A stretch of DNA of 64,000 nucleotides from Raineyella sp. LH-20 (GTDB lineage Bacteria; Actinomycetota; Actinomycetes; Propionibacteriales; Propionibacteriaceae), in the NCBI RefSeq assembly GCF_033110965.1, contig NZ_CP137003.1, positions 2,666,001-2,730,000 on the forward strand, given 5' to 3'. Shown piece by piece: positions 15,668-23,866 of the stretch (its first letter is position 1; each line of letters opens with the position of its first letter). The notes under the pieces are model-generated. The model ran no database searches. It was given only the letters and a program-made list of their open reading frames with translations, and had not been told where the DNA came from. The position numbers were made by a program, and so were the translations under genes.

Positions 15668-16975
15668 ATGAATGAACCGGTGGGGCGCCCGCTGGGCGTG
15701 GCACTGCTCGGCTGTGGCGTGGTCGGTGCGGAGGTGGCCCGTCAGCTGCTGACGTACGCCGACGACCTCGCGGCTCGCGCGGGTGCCCCGTTGCGCCTCG
15801 TCGGGATCGCCGTCCGCCGCGCCGACCGGGAACGCCCCGGACTGCCGGCCGAGCTGTTCACCACCGACGCGCCCGGTCTGATCGCCCGCGACGACGTCGA
15901 CCTGGTGGTCGAGGTGGTCGGCGGCATCGAGCCGGCCCGGTCCTGGATCCTGCAGGCGCTCACCAGCGGCAAGTCGGTCGTCACGGCCAACAAGGCGCTG
16001 CTCGCGGAGGACGGCCCCACCCTGGTGGCCGCTGCCGACGACCACGGGACGGATCTCTACTACGAGGCCGCGGTGGCCGGGGCCATCCCGATCGTCCGGC
16101 CGATGCGTGACTCGCTGGTCGGTGACCAGGTCACCCGGGTGATGGGCATCGTCAACGGCACCACGAACTTCATCCTGGACAAGATGCACACCGCCGGCGC
16201 CGGCTTCGCCGAGACGCTGAGCGAGGCGCAGGCGCTGGGCTACGCGGAGGCCGATCCCACCGCGGACGTCGAGGGCTACGATGCGGCGGCCAAGGCGGCG
16301 ATCCTGGCCACCCTGGCGTTCCACACCAGGGTCACCCTGGACGACGTCTACCGTGAGGGCATCACCGACGTGTCCCGGGCGGACATCGCCGCGGCGGAGT
16401 CGCTGGGCATGGTGGTGAAGATGCTTGCCATCTGCGAACTCGAGGAGCTGCCGGACGGCGGCCGGCGGGTCTCCGCCCGCGTCCATCCGGCGATGCTGCC
16501 GGCGCATCATCCGTTGGCGTCGGTCGGCGGGGCGTTCAACGCGGTGTTCGTGGAGACCGAGGCGGCCGGCCAGCTGATGTTCTACGGCCGCGGCGCCGGC
16601 GGTGCGCCGACCGCGTCAGCCGTGCTGGGTGACCTGGTGACGGTCGCCCGCCACCGGCTCGTCGGCGGCCGCGGCGCCCGCTCGGCGGTCTACCAGGACC
16701 TCGAGATCGCGCCGATCGGTGACGTCGTCACCCGGTTCCACATCGCCCTCGAGGTGGAGGACACCGTCGGGGTGCTGGCCAAGGTCGCCCAGGTGCTGGC
16801 CGCCCACAATGTCTCCATCATGACGATGCGCCAGGAGGATGCCACCGGGACCGCCCGGCTGGTGCTCGGCACCCACACTGCGCGCAATGCCGACGTGGAG
16901 GCGACCGTGGACGAACTGGTCGCCATCCCCGAGGTCTACGAGGTGACCAGCCTGATGCGGGTGGAGGGCCGCTGA
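15668..16975 (+). CDS. hom: Homoserine dehydrogenase
   Basis: NAD(P)H-dependent reduction of aspartate semialdehyde to homoserine, the branch point to threonine and methionine. The 435-residue product has the N-terminal Rossmann motif G-C-G-V-V-G (about 15-20), the catalytic-domain segment with G-Y-A-E-A-D-P-T-A-D-V-E-G-Y-D, and a C-terminal ACT domain (about 355-430, beginning G-V-L-A-K-V) that usually binds threonine for feedback inhibition. The start follows a purine-rich GACAG. thrB follows after a single base, so the two are co-transcribed. The usual thrC gene is missing between them. Confidence 0.95.
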   Translation: MNEPVGRPLGVALLGCGVVGAEVARQLLTYADDLAARAGAPLRLVGIAVRRADRERPGLPAELFTTDAPGLIARDDVDLVVEVVGGIEPARSWILQALTSGKSVVTANKALLAEDGPTLVAAADDHGTDLYYEAAVAGAIPIVRPMRDSLVGDQVTRVMGIVNGTTNFILDKMHTAGAGFAETLSEAQALGYAEADPTADVEGYDAAAKAAILATLAFHTRVTLDDVYREGITDVSRADIAAAESLGMVVKMLAICELEELPDGGRRVSARVHPAMLPAHHPLASVGGAFNAVFVETEAAGQLMFYGRGAGGAPTASAVLGDLVTVARHRLVGGRGARSAVYQDLEIAPIGDVVTRFHIALEVEDTVGVLAKVAQVLAAHNVSIMTMRQEDATGTARLVLGTHTARNADVEATVDELVAIPEVYEVTSLMRVEGR

Positions 16976-16976
16976 G

Positions 16977-17870
16977 ATGCGGATCGTCGTACGCGTCCCC
17001 GCCTCCTCCGCCAACCTCGGACCGGGCTTCGACTGCATGGGGATGGCCCTCGACTGGTTCGACGAGGTCGCCCTGACCACGCAGGAGTCCGGTATCGACG
17101 TCGACGTCACCGGTGAAGGGGCCGAGGATGTCCCGCGGGACGCTTCCCACCTGATCGTGTCGACCTTCTTGGTCGGCCTGGAGTCGCTGCAGGTCGCCCC
17201 GCCGAGCGGCCTGGTGCTGCGGGCCCACAACTCGATCCCGCACGGTCGTGGCCTGGGATCGTCGTCGGCGGCCATCACCGCCGGTCTGCTGCTGGCCTGG
17301 GCGTACGCCCATCCGACCGCACAGCCCGACCGGAAGTGGATGGAGCGGATCGGCACCCGGCTGGAGGGCCACGCCGACAACGTCGCCGCGGTGATCCTGG
17401 GCGGTCTGGCGATCGCCTGGGGGAGTGCGGACACCGGGCGCGCCGTCTCCGCGCCGCTCTCCGGCGACCTGCGGGCGTTGGCGTACATCCCGCATCGTGC
17501 GGTGCCGACCCGCCGGGCGCGTGAGGCGCTGCCCGAGCAGGTCAGCCACGCCGACGCCGCCGCCAACACCGGACGGGCCGCACTGCTCGTCCATGCCCTG
17601 GCGCAGCGGCCCGACCTGCTGCTGGACGCCACCGAGGACCGTCTGCACCAGCGCTACCGTGCGGCGCTGATGCCCGAGTCCGCCGCACTGGTCGCCGACC
17701 TTCGGGCCCGGGGGCATGCGGCGATCATCTCCGGGGCCGGTCCGACCGTCGTCGTCCTGGGCACCGAGGAGATGCTGGACGAGTTGGCCCGTACGCCGTT
17801 CCAGGGCTTCGACCGGCGGCTGCTGCACGTCGGCGGTCCGGCACACATCGTCTCGGTCTCCGAGGACTGA
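16977..17870 (+). CDS. thrB: Homoserine kinase
   Basis: GHMP-family kinase that phosphorylates homoserine for threonine synthesis. The 297-residue product has the N-terminal V-R-V-P-A-S-S-A-N-L-G-P-G-F-D motif (residues about 4-18), the ATP loop P-H-G-R-G-L-G-S-S-S-A-A (about 87-98) and the third motif S-G-A-G-P-T-V near the C-terminus. Its ATG is 1 nt after the hom stop. Threonine synthase must be encoded elsewhere. The 3' flank contains an 18-bp degenerate tandem repeat and then a long inverted repeat. Confidence 0.94.
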   Translation: MRIVVRVPASSANLGPGFDCMGMALDWFDEVALTTQESGIDVDVTGEGAEDVPRDASHLIVSTFLVGLESLQVAPPSGLVLRAHNSIPHGRGLGSSSAAITAGLLLAWAYAHPTAQPDRKWMERIGTRLEGHADNVAAVILGGLAIAWGSADTGRAVSAPLSGDLRALAYIPHRAVPTRRAREALPEQVSHADAAANTGRAALLVHALAQRPDLLLDATEDRLHQRYRAALMPESAALVADLRARGHAAIISGAGPTVVVLGTEEMLDELARTPFQGFDRRLLHVGGPAHIVSVSED

Positions 17871-17931
17871 ACCGTACGGATCCGACTGGCGCGGTTCCTC
17901 CCGCCGAGTTGGCCGCGGAAGCTCGCGCACC

Positions 17932-18003
17932 GCCTCACATCCCTGCATGGCCTCACATCCCTGCACCGCCTCGCCTCCTTGTACGGGCCCGCATCCCTGC
18001 ATG
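17932..18003. repeat. Degenerate 18-bp tandem repeat downstream of thrB
   Basis: Four consecutive 18-bp units starting at 17932, 17950, 17968 and 17986, with consensus GCCTCACATCCCTGCATG. Units 1, 2 and 4 are close; unit 3 is divergent. No gene is recognised here. Confidence 0.85.
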
Positions 18004-18028
18004 GCCTTCCTCACGCACAAACGCTCAG

Positions 18029-18092
18029 CTCTTCACCTCGCCCGTGCGTTGGTGCTGAATGACAGACACCTCTGCACGGGCGAGGTGTAGAG
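18029..18092. terminator. Long inverted repeat with a competing inner hairpin, between thrB and rho
   Basis: A 14-bp perfect stem pairs 18034-18047 (CACCTCGCCCGTGC) with 18074-18087, extended by CTCT/AGAG across one mismatch. A second, mutually exclusive hairpin pairs 18066-18072 (ACACCTC) with 18082-18088. It lies about 55 bp upstream of the proposed rho -10. It may be the terminator of hom-thrB, or a switch if transcription reads through. Confidence 0.55.
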
Positions 18093-18144
18093 GTCGTCGA
18101 ATGTGTCTGATCGCCGTCCGGTGTACGGGCTTCGGATCGGGTGC

Positions 18145-18150
18145 TAGGCT
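18145..18150 (+). promoter_or_regulatory. Candidate -10 of rho, giving a leader of about 270 nt
   Basis: TAGGCT, the same hexamer used before several other genes here, but located 275 bp from the rho start. The leader would hold several small hairpins (for example CGCCC/GGGCG near 18164-18178) and no recognisable gene. A long untranslated leader is typical of autoregulated rho genes. Confidence 0.45.
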
Positions 18151-18424
18151 GTGTCCAGCGCATCGCCCGGTCTGGGCGAAGTAGCGTGCCCGGATCATCG
18201 CGATCTGCCCGGTGGCGTCCGCACTGCAAACTCACGCATCCCTCGGTCACCACCGCTCGGTCCGCTGATCATCGTGGGCACACGTGGCGCGATCCCTGAT
18301 CCCCTGAACGGACGTCCCGGACGGGCCTTTCTGGAGCATCGCGGCACGATCCGAACCAGAGGGCCGTGGCAGGCCCAGGCCGGTGTGACGTCAACAGGGC
18401 GTCCCGGCCCCGGAAAGGAATCCC

Positions 18425-20443
18425 GTGACCGAAACGTCGAACGCGACGACCCCGGTGGAGAACGCGCCGAAGACTGCCAAGCGCGCCTCCGGTGGCCTCG
18501 AGGCCAAGGTGCTGCCCGAGCTTCGTCAGATGGCCGGCGGCCTGGGCGTCAAGGGCACCTCGGGCATGCGCAAGGCCGACCTGATCGCCGCGATCCGCTC
18601 CGCACAGTCCGGGGCGGCCGCACCGTCCGGACAACCCACCGGCGGTCGGCCCGCGGAAGCCGCCCCGCCGAGCGGCCGGGGCAGTCGCCGCGCGCAGGGC
18701 GCCCCGGCGAAGGAACAGCCCGCCGCCGATCGTACGGAGCGCCGCGGCAACGGTGAGGGCTCATCGGCCGGCGAGGCCACCGAGCGTCGTACGTCCCGTC
18801 GGCGCACTGAGACCACGGAGACCGCCGCCCCGCAGCACGAGCAGGCACCCGTGGAGCGTGAGCGGCCCCGGGCCGTCGAACCGGAGCGGACGACTGCCGA
18901 GCGGACGCAGGGCGAGCGGACCCAGGGCGAGAGGACCCAGGGTGAGCAGGCCGAGGCTGAGCGGCCCCGCGGACAGCGCCCCGAGAGCCAGGCGCGTACA
19001 GATGGCCAGGGCCGCCCGGAGGGCCAGCGCCCGGCCCGCGAGCAGCGTGAGGGTGGTGCGAACCGTCAGGATCGCGAGCAGCGCGAGGGCGGTGCGAACC
19101 GTCAGGACCGCGAGGGGGGCGCCGGCCGTCAGGATCGCGAGCAGCGCGAGGGCGGTGCGAACCGTCAGGACCGTGAAGGGGAGGGTGGCGGCCGCCGGAG
19201 CCGGCGGCGTCGCGGCCGCGATCGGCAGAACCGTCGGACCACCGGCGGTGGGCGCAGCGGCGGCATGGACCGCTACGAGAACGAGCCGACGGTGTCCGAG
19301 GACGACGTCCTCACCCCAGTCGCGGGTGTGCTCGACGTCCTCGACAACTACGCCTTCGTCCGCACCTCCGGCTACCTTCCTGGGCCGGACGACGCGTACG
19401 TCTCCCTCGGCATGGTGAAGAAGTACGGCCTGCGCAAGGGCGATGTGGTCACCGGCGCGCTGCGTCAGCCCCGGGAGGCGGAGCAGCACAAGGCGAAGTT
19501 CAACCCGCTGGTCCGGATCGACTCGATCAACGGATCCGAGCCGCCGGCGATGCGGGACCGACCCGAGTTCAGCAAGCTGACGCCGCTCTACCCGGACGAG
19601 CAGCTGCGCCTGGAGTCCGATCCGGCGAACATGACCGGCCGGATCATCGACCTGGTCGCCCCGGTCGGCAAGGGCCAGCGTGGCCTGATCGTCTCGCCGC
19701 CGAAGGCGGGCAAGACGTTCGTCATGCAGTCGATCGCCAACGCGATCACCAAGAACAACCCTGAGGTCCACCTGATGGTCGTGCTCGTCGACGAGCGCCC
19801 CGAGGAGGTCACCGACTTCGAGCGTACGGTCTCCGGCGAGGTGATCTCCTCCACCTTCGACCGCCCGGCGGACGACCACACCACCGTCGCCGAGCTGGCC
19901 ATCGAGCGGGCGAAGCGGCTCGTCGAGCTGGGCCGTGACGTCGTCGTGCTGCTGGACGGCATCACCCGACTGGGCCGGGCGTACAACCTGGCCGCCCCGG
20001 CGTCCGGCCGCATCCTGTCCGGTGGCGTCGACTCGGCCGCCCTCTACCCGCCGAAGAAGTTCTTCGGCGCGGCGCGCAACATCGAGGACGGCGGCTCGCT
20101 GACGATCCTCGCCACAGCGCTGGTGGAGACCGGCTCGAAGATGGACGAGGTGATCTTCGAGGAGTTCAAGGGCACCGGCAACATGGAGTTGCGGCTGCGG
20201 CGGGAGTACGCCGAGAAGCGGATCTTCCCGGCGATCGACGTGGTGCAGTCCGGCACCCGGCGTGAGGAGCTCCTGCTCGGCACCCATGAGCTGGCGATCA
20301 TGTGGAAGCTGCGCCGGGTGCTGTCCAACATGGATGGCCAGCAGGCGCTGGAGATGCTGTTGAAGCAGATGAAGAAGACCCAGTCCAACGCGGAGTTCCT
20401 GCTGCAGATCTCGAAGAGCACGCCCAACCGGGACGGGTTCTGA
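18425..20443 (+). CDS. rho: Transcription termination factor Rho
   Basis: Hexameric RNA-dependent ATPase that ends transcription. The 672-residue product is longer than E. coli Rho (419) because of an Arg/Gln/Glu/Gly-rich insertion at about 60-280, typical of actinobacteria. The N-terminal helix bundle is at about 20-58, the cold-shock-type RNA-binding domain at about 285-365, and the ATPase domain has Walker A S-P-P-K-A-G-K-T near 422-430. The insertion contains near-perfect repeats (T-Q-G-E-R; R-E-G-G-A-N-R-Q-D). The GTG at 18425 has an AAAGGA ribosome-binding site 7 nt upstream. Confidence 0.97.
   Translation: MTETSNATTPVENAPKTAKRASGGLEAKVLPELRQMAGGLGVKGTSGMRKADLIAAIRSAQSGAAAPSGQPTGGRPAEAAPPSGRGSRRAQGAPAKEQPAADRTERRGNGEGSSAGEATERRTSRRRTETTETAAPQHEQAPVERERPRAVEPERTTAERTQGERTQGERTQGEQAEAERPRGQRPESQARTDGQGRPEGQRPAREQREGGANRQDREQREGGANRQDREGGAGRQDREQREGGANRQDREGEGGGRRSRRRRGRDRQNRRTTGGGRSGGMDRYENEPTVSEDDVLTPVAGVLDVLDNYAFVRTSGYLPGPDDAYVSLGMVKKYGLRKGDVVTGALRQPREAEQHKAKFNPLVRIDSINGSEPPAMRDRPEFSKLTPLYPDEQLRLESDPANMTGRIIDLVAPVGKGQRGLIVSPPKAGKTFVMQSIANAITKNNPEVHLMVVLVDERPEEVTDFERTVSGEVISSTFDRPADDHTTVAELAIERAKRLVELGRDVVVLLDGITRLGRAYNLAAPASGRILSGGVDSAALYPPKKFFGAARNIEDGGSLTILATALVETGSKMDEVIFEEFKGTGNMELRLRREYAEKRIFPAIDVVQSGTRREELLLGTHELAIMWKLRRVLSNMDGQQALEMLLKQMKKTQSNAEFLLQISKSTPNRDGF
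18899..19175 (+). repeat. Tandem repeats inside the rho insertion domain
   Basis: Two in-frame arrays. At about 18899-18945 there are three 15-bp copies encoding T-Q-G-E-R. At about 19040-19175 there are imperfect copies of a roughly 40-bp unit encoding E-G-G-A-N-R-Q-D-R-E. Both keep the reading frame and preserve the basic/acidic composition of the RNA-binding insertion. Confidence 0.85.
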
Positions 20444-20481
20444 GCCGCCGGGAACATTTGGCGGACCTGTGGCGTTTGCGG

Positions 20482-20487
20482 CATAGT
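20482..20487 (+). promoter_or_regulatory. Candidate -10 of rpmE
   Basis: CATAGT with predicted start near 20494 and a leader of about 80 nt to the rpmE ATG. A TTGGCG-like -35 lies about 19-20 nt upstream. Confidence 0.3.
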
Positions 20488-20572
20488 TGTCCCTTGGTCC
20501 GGTTCACGCCCTGCAGGTCACTCCAACCTGAGCGGACGACCCGGCGCCACCCACACGACAAGGAGAATCACC

Positions 20573-20794
20573 ATGAAGCAGGGGATCCACCCCGACTACC
20601 ACGAGACGAAGGTCGTCTGCACCTGCGGCAACACCTACACGACTCGTTCCACGGCCCCCGGCGGCGAGATCCGCGCCGACGTGTGCTCGGCCTGTCACCC
20701 CTTCTACACCGGCAAGCAGAAGATCCTCGACACCGGCGGCCGGGTCGCCAAGTTCGAGAAGCGCTACGGCAGCTTCAAGAAGGGCAAGAAGTAG
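20573..20794 (+). CDS. rpmE: Large-subunit ribosomal protein bL31 (zinc-binding form)
   Basis: A 73-residue 50S protein bridging the subunits. It retains the zinc ligands of the C+ form (C16, C18, C38, C41), so this is the zinc-replete paralogue; the zinc-independent copy would be elsewhere and Zur-controlled. It starts [10 protein letters not shown], with the family's H-P-x-Y motif, and ends in a lysine-rich tail. The ribosome-binding site AAGGAGAA lies 6-7 nt before the ATG. It is followed by a strong hairpin before prfA. Confidence 0.97.
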   Translation: MKQGIHPDYHETKVVCTCGNTYTTRSTAPGGEIRADVCSACHPFYTGKQKILDTGGRVAKFEKRYGSFKKGKK

Positions 20795-20804
20795 TTCTTC
20801 GGTG

Positions 20805-20837
20805 ACGCCGGGGTGCAGCGATGCTGCGCCCCGGCGT
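20805..20837 (+). terminator. Hairpin after rpmE
   Basis: A 15-bp stem with one G-T wobble (20805-20819 with 20823-20837) and a GAT loop, starting about 10 bp after the rpmE stop and followed by a T-containing stretch. It probably attenuates read-through into prfA. Confidence 0.75.
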
Positions 20838-20881
20838 TCGTCGTTCCCGCCCATCGCTCCACGTACGAGACCAGGAGACAC

Positions 20882-21988
20882 ATGTCCGAATCCTCCGACC
20901 GTCTGCCGTCGCTGCTGGCCGCGGTCGCCCCGCTGAGGGAGGAGTACCGAGAGGTCGAGACACGGATGGCTGACCCGGCGGTGCTGGCGGACCAGCGGGC
21001 GATGCGGCGACTGGGTCGGCGCTACGCCGAGCTCGGGCCGGTGATCCGGGCCGCCGACGAGCACGACCGGGTGAGCGAGGACCTGGCGGCCGCCCGGGAA
21101 CTGGCCGCCGAGGACGCCGGGTTCGCGGCGGAGGCCGAGACACTGCAGGCCCAGCTGCACGAGGTGGACGAGCGGCTCACCACCCTGCTCGCGCCGCGCG
21201 ATCCCAACGACTCCCTGGACGCGATCGTCGAGATCAAATCGGGGGAGGGCGGCGAGGAGTCGGCGCTCTTCGCCGGCGACCTCTTCGGGATGTACCGGCG
21301 CTTCGGCGAGGCGCGCGGCTGGAAGATCGAGGTGCTGGACGCCCAGGACACCGACCTGGGAGGCTTCAAGTCGGTCACCTTCGCGGTCCACGCCCCGTCG
21401 GCGGGCGACCCGGACCGGATGCCGTACGGCACCCTGAAGTTCGAGGGCGGGGTGCACCGGGTGCAGCGGGTGCCGGTGACCGAGTCGCAGGGCCGGATCC
21501 ACACCTCGGCGGCGGGCGTGCTGGTGATGCCTGATGTCGAGGACGACGAGTCGATCGAGATCGACCCCGACGACCTGCGGATCGACGTCTACCGGTCCAG
21601 CGGCAAGGGCGGACAGGGGGTCAACACCACCGACTCGGCGGTCCGGATCACCCACCTGCCCAGCGGGATCGTGGTGACCTGTCAGAACGAACGCTCCCAG
21701 TTGCAGAACAAGGAACAGGCACTGCGCATCCTGCGGGCCCGACTTGTCGCCCGGGCCGAGGAGGAGTCCGCCGCCGAGGCGTCCGCCGCCCGGCTGTCGC
21801 AGGTGCGGACGGTCGACCGTTCCGAGCGGGTGCGTACGTACAACTTCCCGGAGAACCGGATCGCCGACCACCGCATCGGCTACAAGGCGCACAACCTCGA
21901 CCAGGTGCTCAACGGCGACCTCGGCCCGGTGATCGAGGCCCTGCAGGCTGCCGATACCGCCGAACGGCTCCGATCGGCCGGCGCCTGA
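20882..21988 (+). CDS. prfA: Peptide chain release factor 1
   Basis: Recognises UAA and UAG stop codons and triggers peptide release. The 368-residue product has the codon-reading P-V-T tripeptide in [14 protein letters not shown] and the catalytic G-G-Q loop in S-G-K-G-G-Q-G-V-N. The P-x-T form, rather than S-P-F, identifies RF1. The ATG at 20882 has an AGGAG ribosome-binding site about 6 nt upstream; in-frame GTG 20813 lies in the rpmE terminator and is unlikely. The stop overlaps the prmC start (TGATG), coupling the factor to the enzyme that methylates its GGQ glutamine. Confidence 0.97.
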   Translation: MSESSDRLPSLLAAVAPLREEYREVETRMADPAVLADQRAMRRLGRRYAELGPVIRAADEHDRVSEDLAAARELAAEDAGFAAEAETLQAQLHEVDERLTTLLAPRDPNDSLDAIVEIKSGEGGEESALFAGDLFGMYRRFGEARGWKIEVLDAQDTDLGGFKSVTFAVHAPSAGDPDRMPYGTLKFEGGVHRVQRVPVTESQGRIHTSAAGVLVMPDVEDDESIEIDPDDLRIDVYRSSGKGGQGVNTTDSAVRITHLPSGIVVTCQNERSQLQNKEQALRILRARLVARAEEESAAEASAARLSQVRTVDRSERVRTYNFPENRIADHRIGYKAHNLDQVLNGDLGPVIEALQAADTAERLRSAGA

Positions 21989-22863
21989 TGCCCGACCGGC
22001 CCTCGCCCGTCCGTGCCACCGTGGTGGCCCGCCGCGGCGCCGACCGGCTCCGTGGCCACGTCGCCTCTCCCGAGGTCGACGCCCGTCTGCTGCTCGCCCA
22101 CCTGCTCGGCGTCCGGCCGGGTGACCTGGTGATGGCCGATCCACCCTCCGCGGAGCGGCTGGAGCACTACCGGGAGCTGCTGGAGCGTCGCGCCGCCGGT
22201 GTGCCGCTGCAGCACCTCACCGGCGAGGCGTGGTTCCGCACCGTACGGCTGGCGGTGGGACCGGGCGTGTTCGTGCCGCGGCCGGAGACCGAACTGGTCG
22301 CCGGGGCGGCGATCGAGGCGGCCCGGGCGGTGCAGGCACAGGGGCGTACGCCACGGGTGGTCGAGCTGTGCGCCGGGTCGGGGGCGATCAGCGCCGCGCT
22401 GGTCGACGAGGCGCCCGGCTGCCGGGTGGTGGCGGTGGAGATCGACCCGGCCGCCGTCGAGTGGACCCGGCGCAACCTCGCCGGGACCGGTGTCGAGGTA
22501 CGCCTCGGTGACCTGGCCGACGCCGTGCCCGAGTGGGACGGCACCGTCGACGTGGTGGTGGTCAATCCGCCGTACGTCCCGTCGGGGATCAGTGAGGCGC
22601 TGCCGGTCGAGGTCACCGGCCACGATCCCGCGATCGCGGTCTTTTCGGGCGCGGACGGCCTGGACGCGATCCGTGCGGTGGAGCGGACCGCCCGTCGTCT
22701 GCTGCGCCCCGGCGGGGTGCTGGTCTGTGAACACGACGACAGCCAGGGCCTGTCCGCCCCGGCGATCTTCTCCGGGGTCGCCTGGCGCGGGACCGTCGAC
22801 CATCCGGACCTGTCCGGCCGGCCGCGGTTCGTGTCGGCGACACGCACGCAGGTGGCAGGATGA
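21988..22863 (+). CDS. prmC: Release factor glutamine N5-methyltransferase
   Basis: SAM-dependent enzyme that methylates the Gln of the GGQ motif of release factors. The 291-residue product has an N-terminal helical RF-binding domain (about 1-80) and a Rossmann methyltransferase domain with V-E-L-C-A-G-S-G-A (SAM site). The catalytic N-P-P-Y motif sits around residues 193-196. It directly follows prfA with a 1-nt overlap and overlaps tsaC at its 3' end (ATGA). Confidence 0.95.
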   Translation: MPDRPSPVRATVVARRGADRLRGHVASPEVDARLLLAHLLGVRPGDLVMADPPSAERLEHYRELLERRAAGVPLQHLTGEAWFRTVRLAVGPGVFVPRPETELVAGAAIEAARAVQAQGRTPRVVELCAGSGAISAALVDEAPGCRVVAVEIDPAAVEWTRRNLAGTGVEVRLGDLADAVPEWDGTVDVVVVNPPYVPSGISEALPVEVTGHDPAIAVFSGADGLDAIRAVERTARRLLRPGGVLVCEHDDSQGLSAPAIFSGVAWRGTVDHPDLSGRPRFVSATRTQVAG

Positions 22864-23864
22864 TGCGCGTGAGCGACATGTCGGACGACAGCAAGGACAT
22901 CGCATCGGGTGCGGTCCCGCCCGCCCCGCAGCCGCGGATCGTCGACTGCCGGGTGGGCGACCCCGGGCAGGCGTTGACGGCCGCGAAGGAGGTCATCGCC
23001 GACGGGCGGGTGATGGTGATGCCGACCGACACGGTCTACGGGATCTGCGCCGATGCCTTCGACGCGTATGCCGTGCAGCGGCTGCTGACGGCCAAGCGGC
23101 GGGGCCGGGAGATGCCCCCGCCGGTGCTGATCAGTGACGAGGGTGTGATGACGGCTCTCGCGACCGACGTCCCGCCGGCTGTCCGCACGCTGGTCGCGAG
23201 GTTCTGGCCCGGCCCGTTGACGGTCATCTGCACGGCGCAGGCGAGCCTGAAGATGGACCTGGGGGAGACCAAGGGCACCATCGCCCTGCGGGTGCCGGAC
23301 AACGACCTGGCTCGGCAGGTGCTGCGGCGGACCGGCCCGCTGGCCGTCAGCAGCGCGAACGTCTCCGGCCGGCCGCCGGCGACGACGGTCGAGGAGGCGG
23401 CGGAACAGCTCGGCCTCGATGTCGCGCTGTATCTCGACGGGGGCCCCACACCCGGGCCGGTGCCGTCGACGATCGTGGACTTCACGGCCTATCCCGAGGG
23501 CCGGGTGGTCCGGGAGGGCATCATCACCCTGGACCAGCTGCGCGAGGTCTCGCCGGGCGTACGCGCCCTCGACGGCGCCGAGGCGGAGGAGCCGGAGGCG
23601 ACGGCGCCCGAGGAAGCCGAGGCGACCGCCGAGTCGGCGCCGACCGGGGCTGCGGAGGTGACCGAGAAGGCGGACGCTGCCGAGAGGGCCGAGGCCGCGG
23701 AGAAGGCCGAGGCTGCCGAGGCATCCGACCCGGAGCCGTCGGAGACGACGACGTCGGTGGCCGACGAGCAGACCACCGACGAGCAGACCGCGCGATCCGC
23801 GACGGAGACCACTGCACCCTCCGACGCCGACGCCGCTCCGGCCGAGGACCACCGGACCGCCTAG
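22860..23864 (+). CDS. tsaC: L-threonylcarbamoyladenylate synthase (Sua5/YciO/YrdC family) with long acidic tail
   Basis: Makes threonylcarbamoyl-AMP for the t6A modification of tRNAs reading ANN codons. The YrdC domain occupies about 25-235: M-P-T-D-T-V-Y-G at the start of the pocket, the K-R-R-G loop, F-W-P-G-P-L-T, and S-S-A-N-V-S-G. The remaining ~100 residues are low complexity, rich in Ala, Glu and Thr, and predicted disordered or helical. Bacterial TsaC usually ends at about 190-220 residues, so the tail is an addition. The ATG at 22860 overlaps the prmC stop; ATG at 22863 or 22878 is possible. Confidence 0.9.
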   Translation: MMRVSDMSDDSKDIASGAVPPAPQPRIVDCRVGDPGQALTAAKEVIADGRVMVMPTDTVYGICADAFDAYAVQRLLTAKRRGREMPPPVLISDEGVMTALATDVPPAVRTLVARFWPGPLTVICTAQASLKMDLGETKGTIALRVPDNDLARQVLRRTGPLAVSSANVSGRPPATTVEEAAEQLGLDVALYLDGGPTPGPVPSTIVDFTAYPEGRVVREGIITLDQLREVSPGVRALDGAEAEEPEATAPEEAEATAESAPTGAAEVTEKADAAERAEAAEKAEAAEASDPEPSETTTSVADEQTTDEQTARSATETTAPSDADAAPAEDHRTA

Positions 23865-23866
23865 CG

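Noticed and set aside
13760-16510. A 916-codon open frame on the minus strand across the tRNA, lysA and hom
   Set aside because: It crosses a tRNA and its terminator and lies opposite two clear enzymes. A GC-driven artefact.
17932-18003. Tandem repeats considered as a CRISPR array
   Set aside because: Units are directly adjacent with no unique spacers, are too short, and no cas genes are present.
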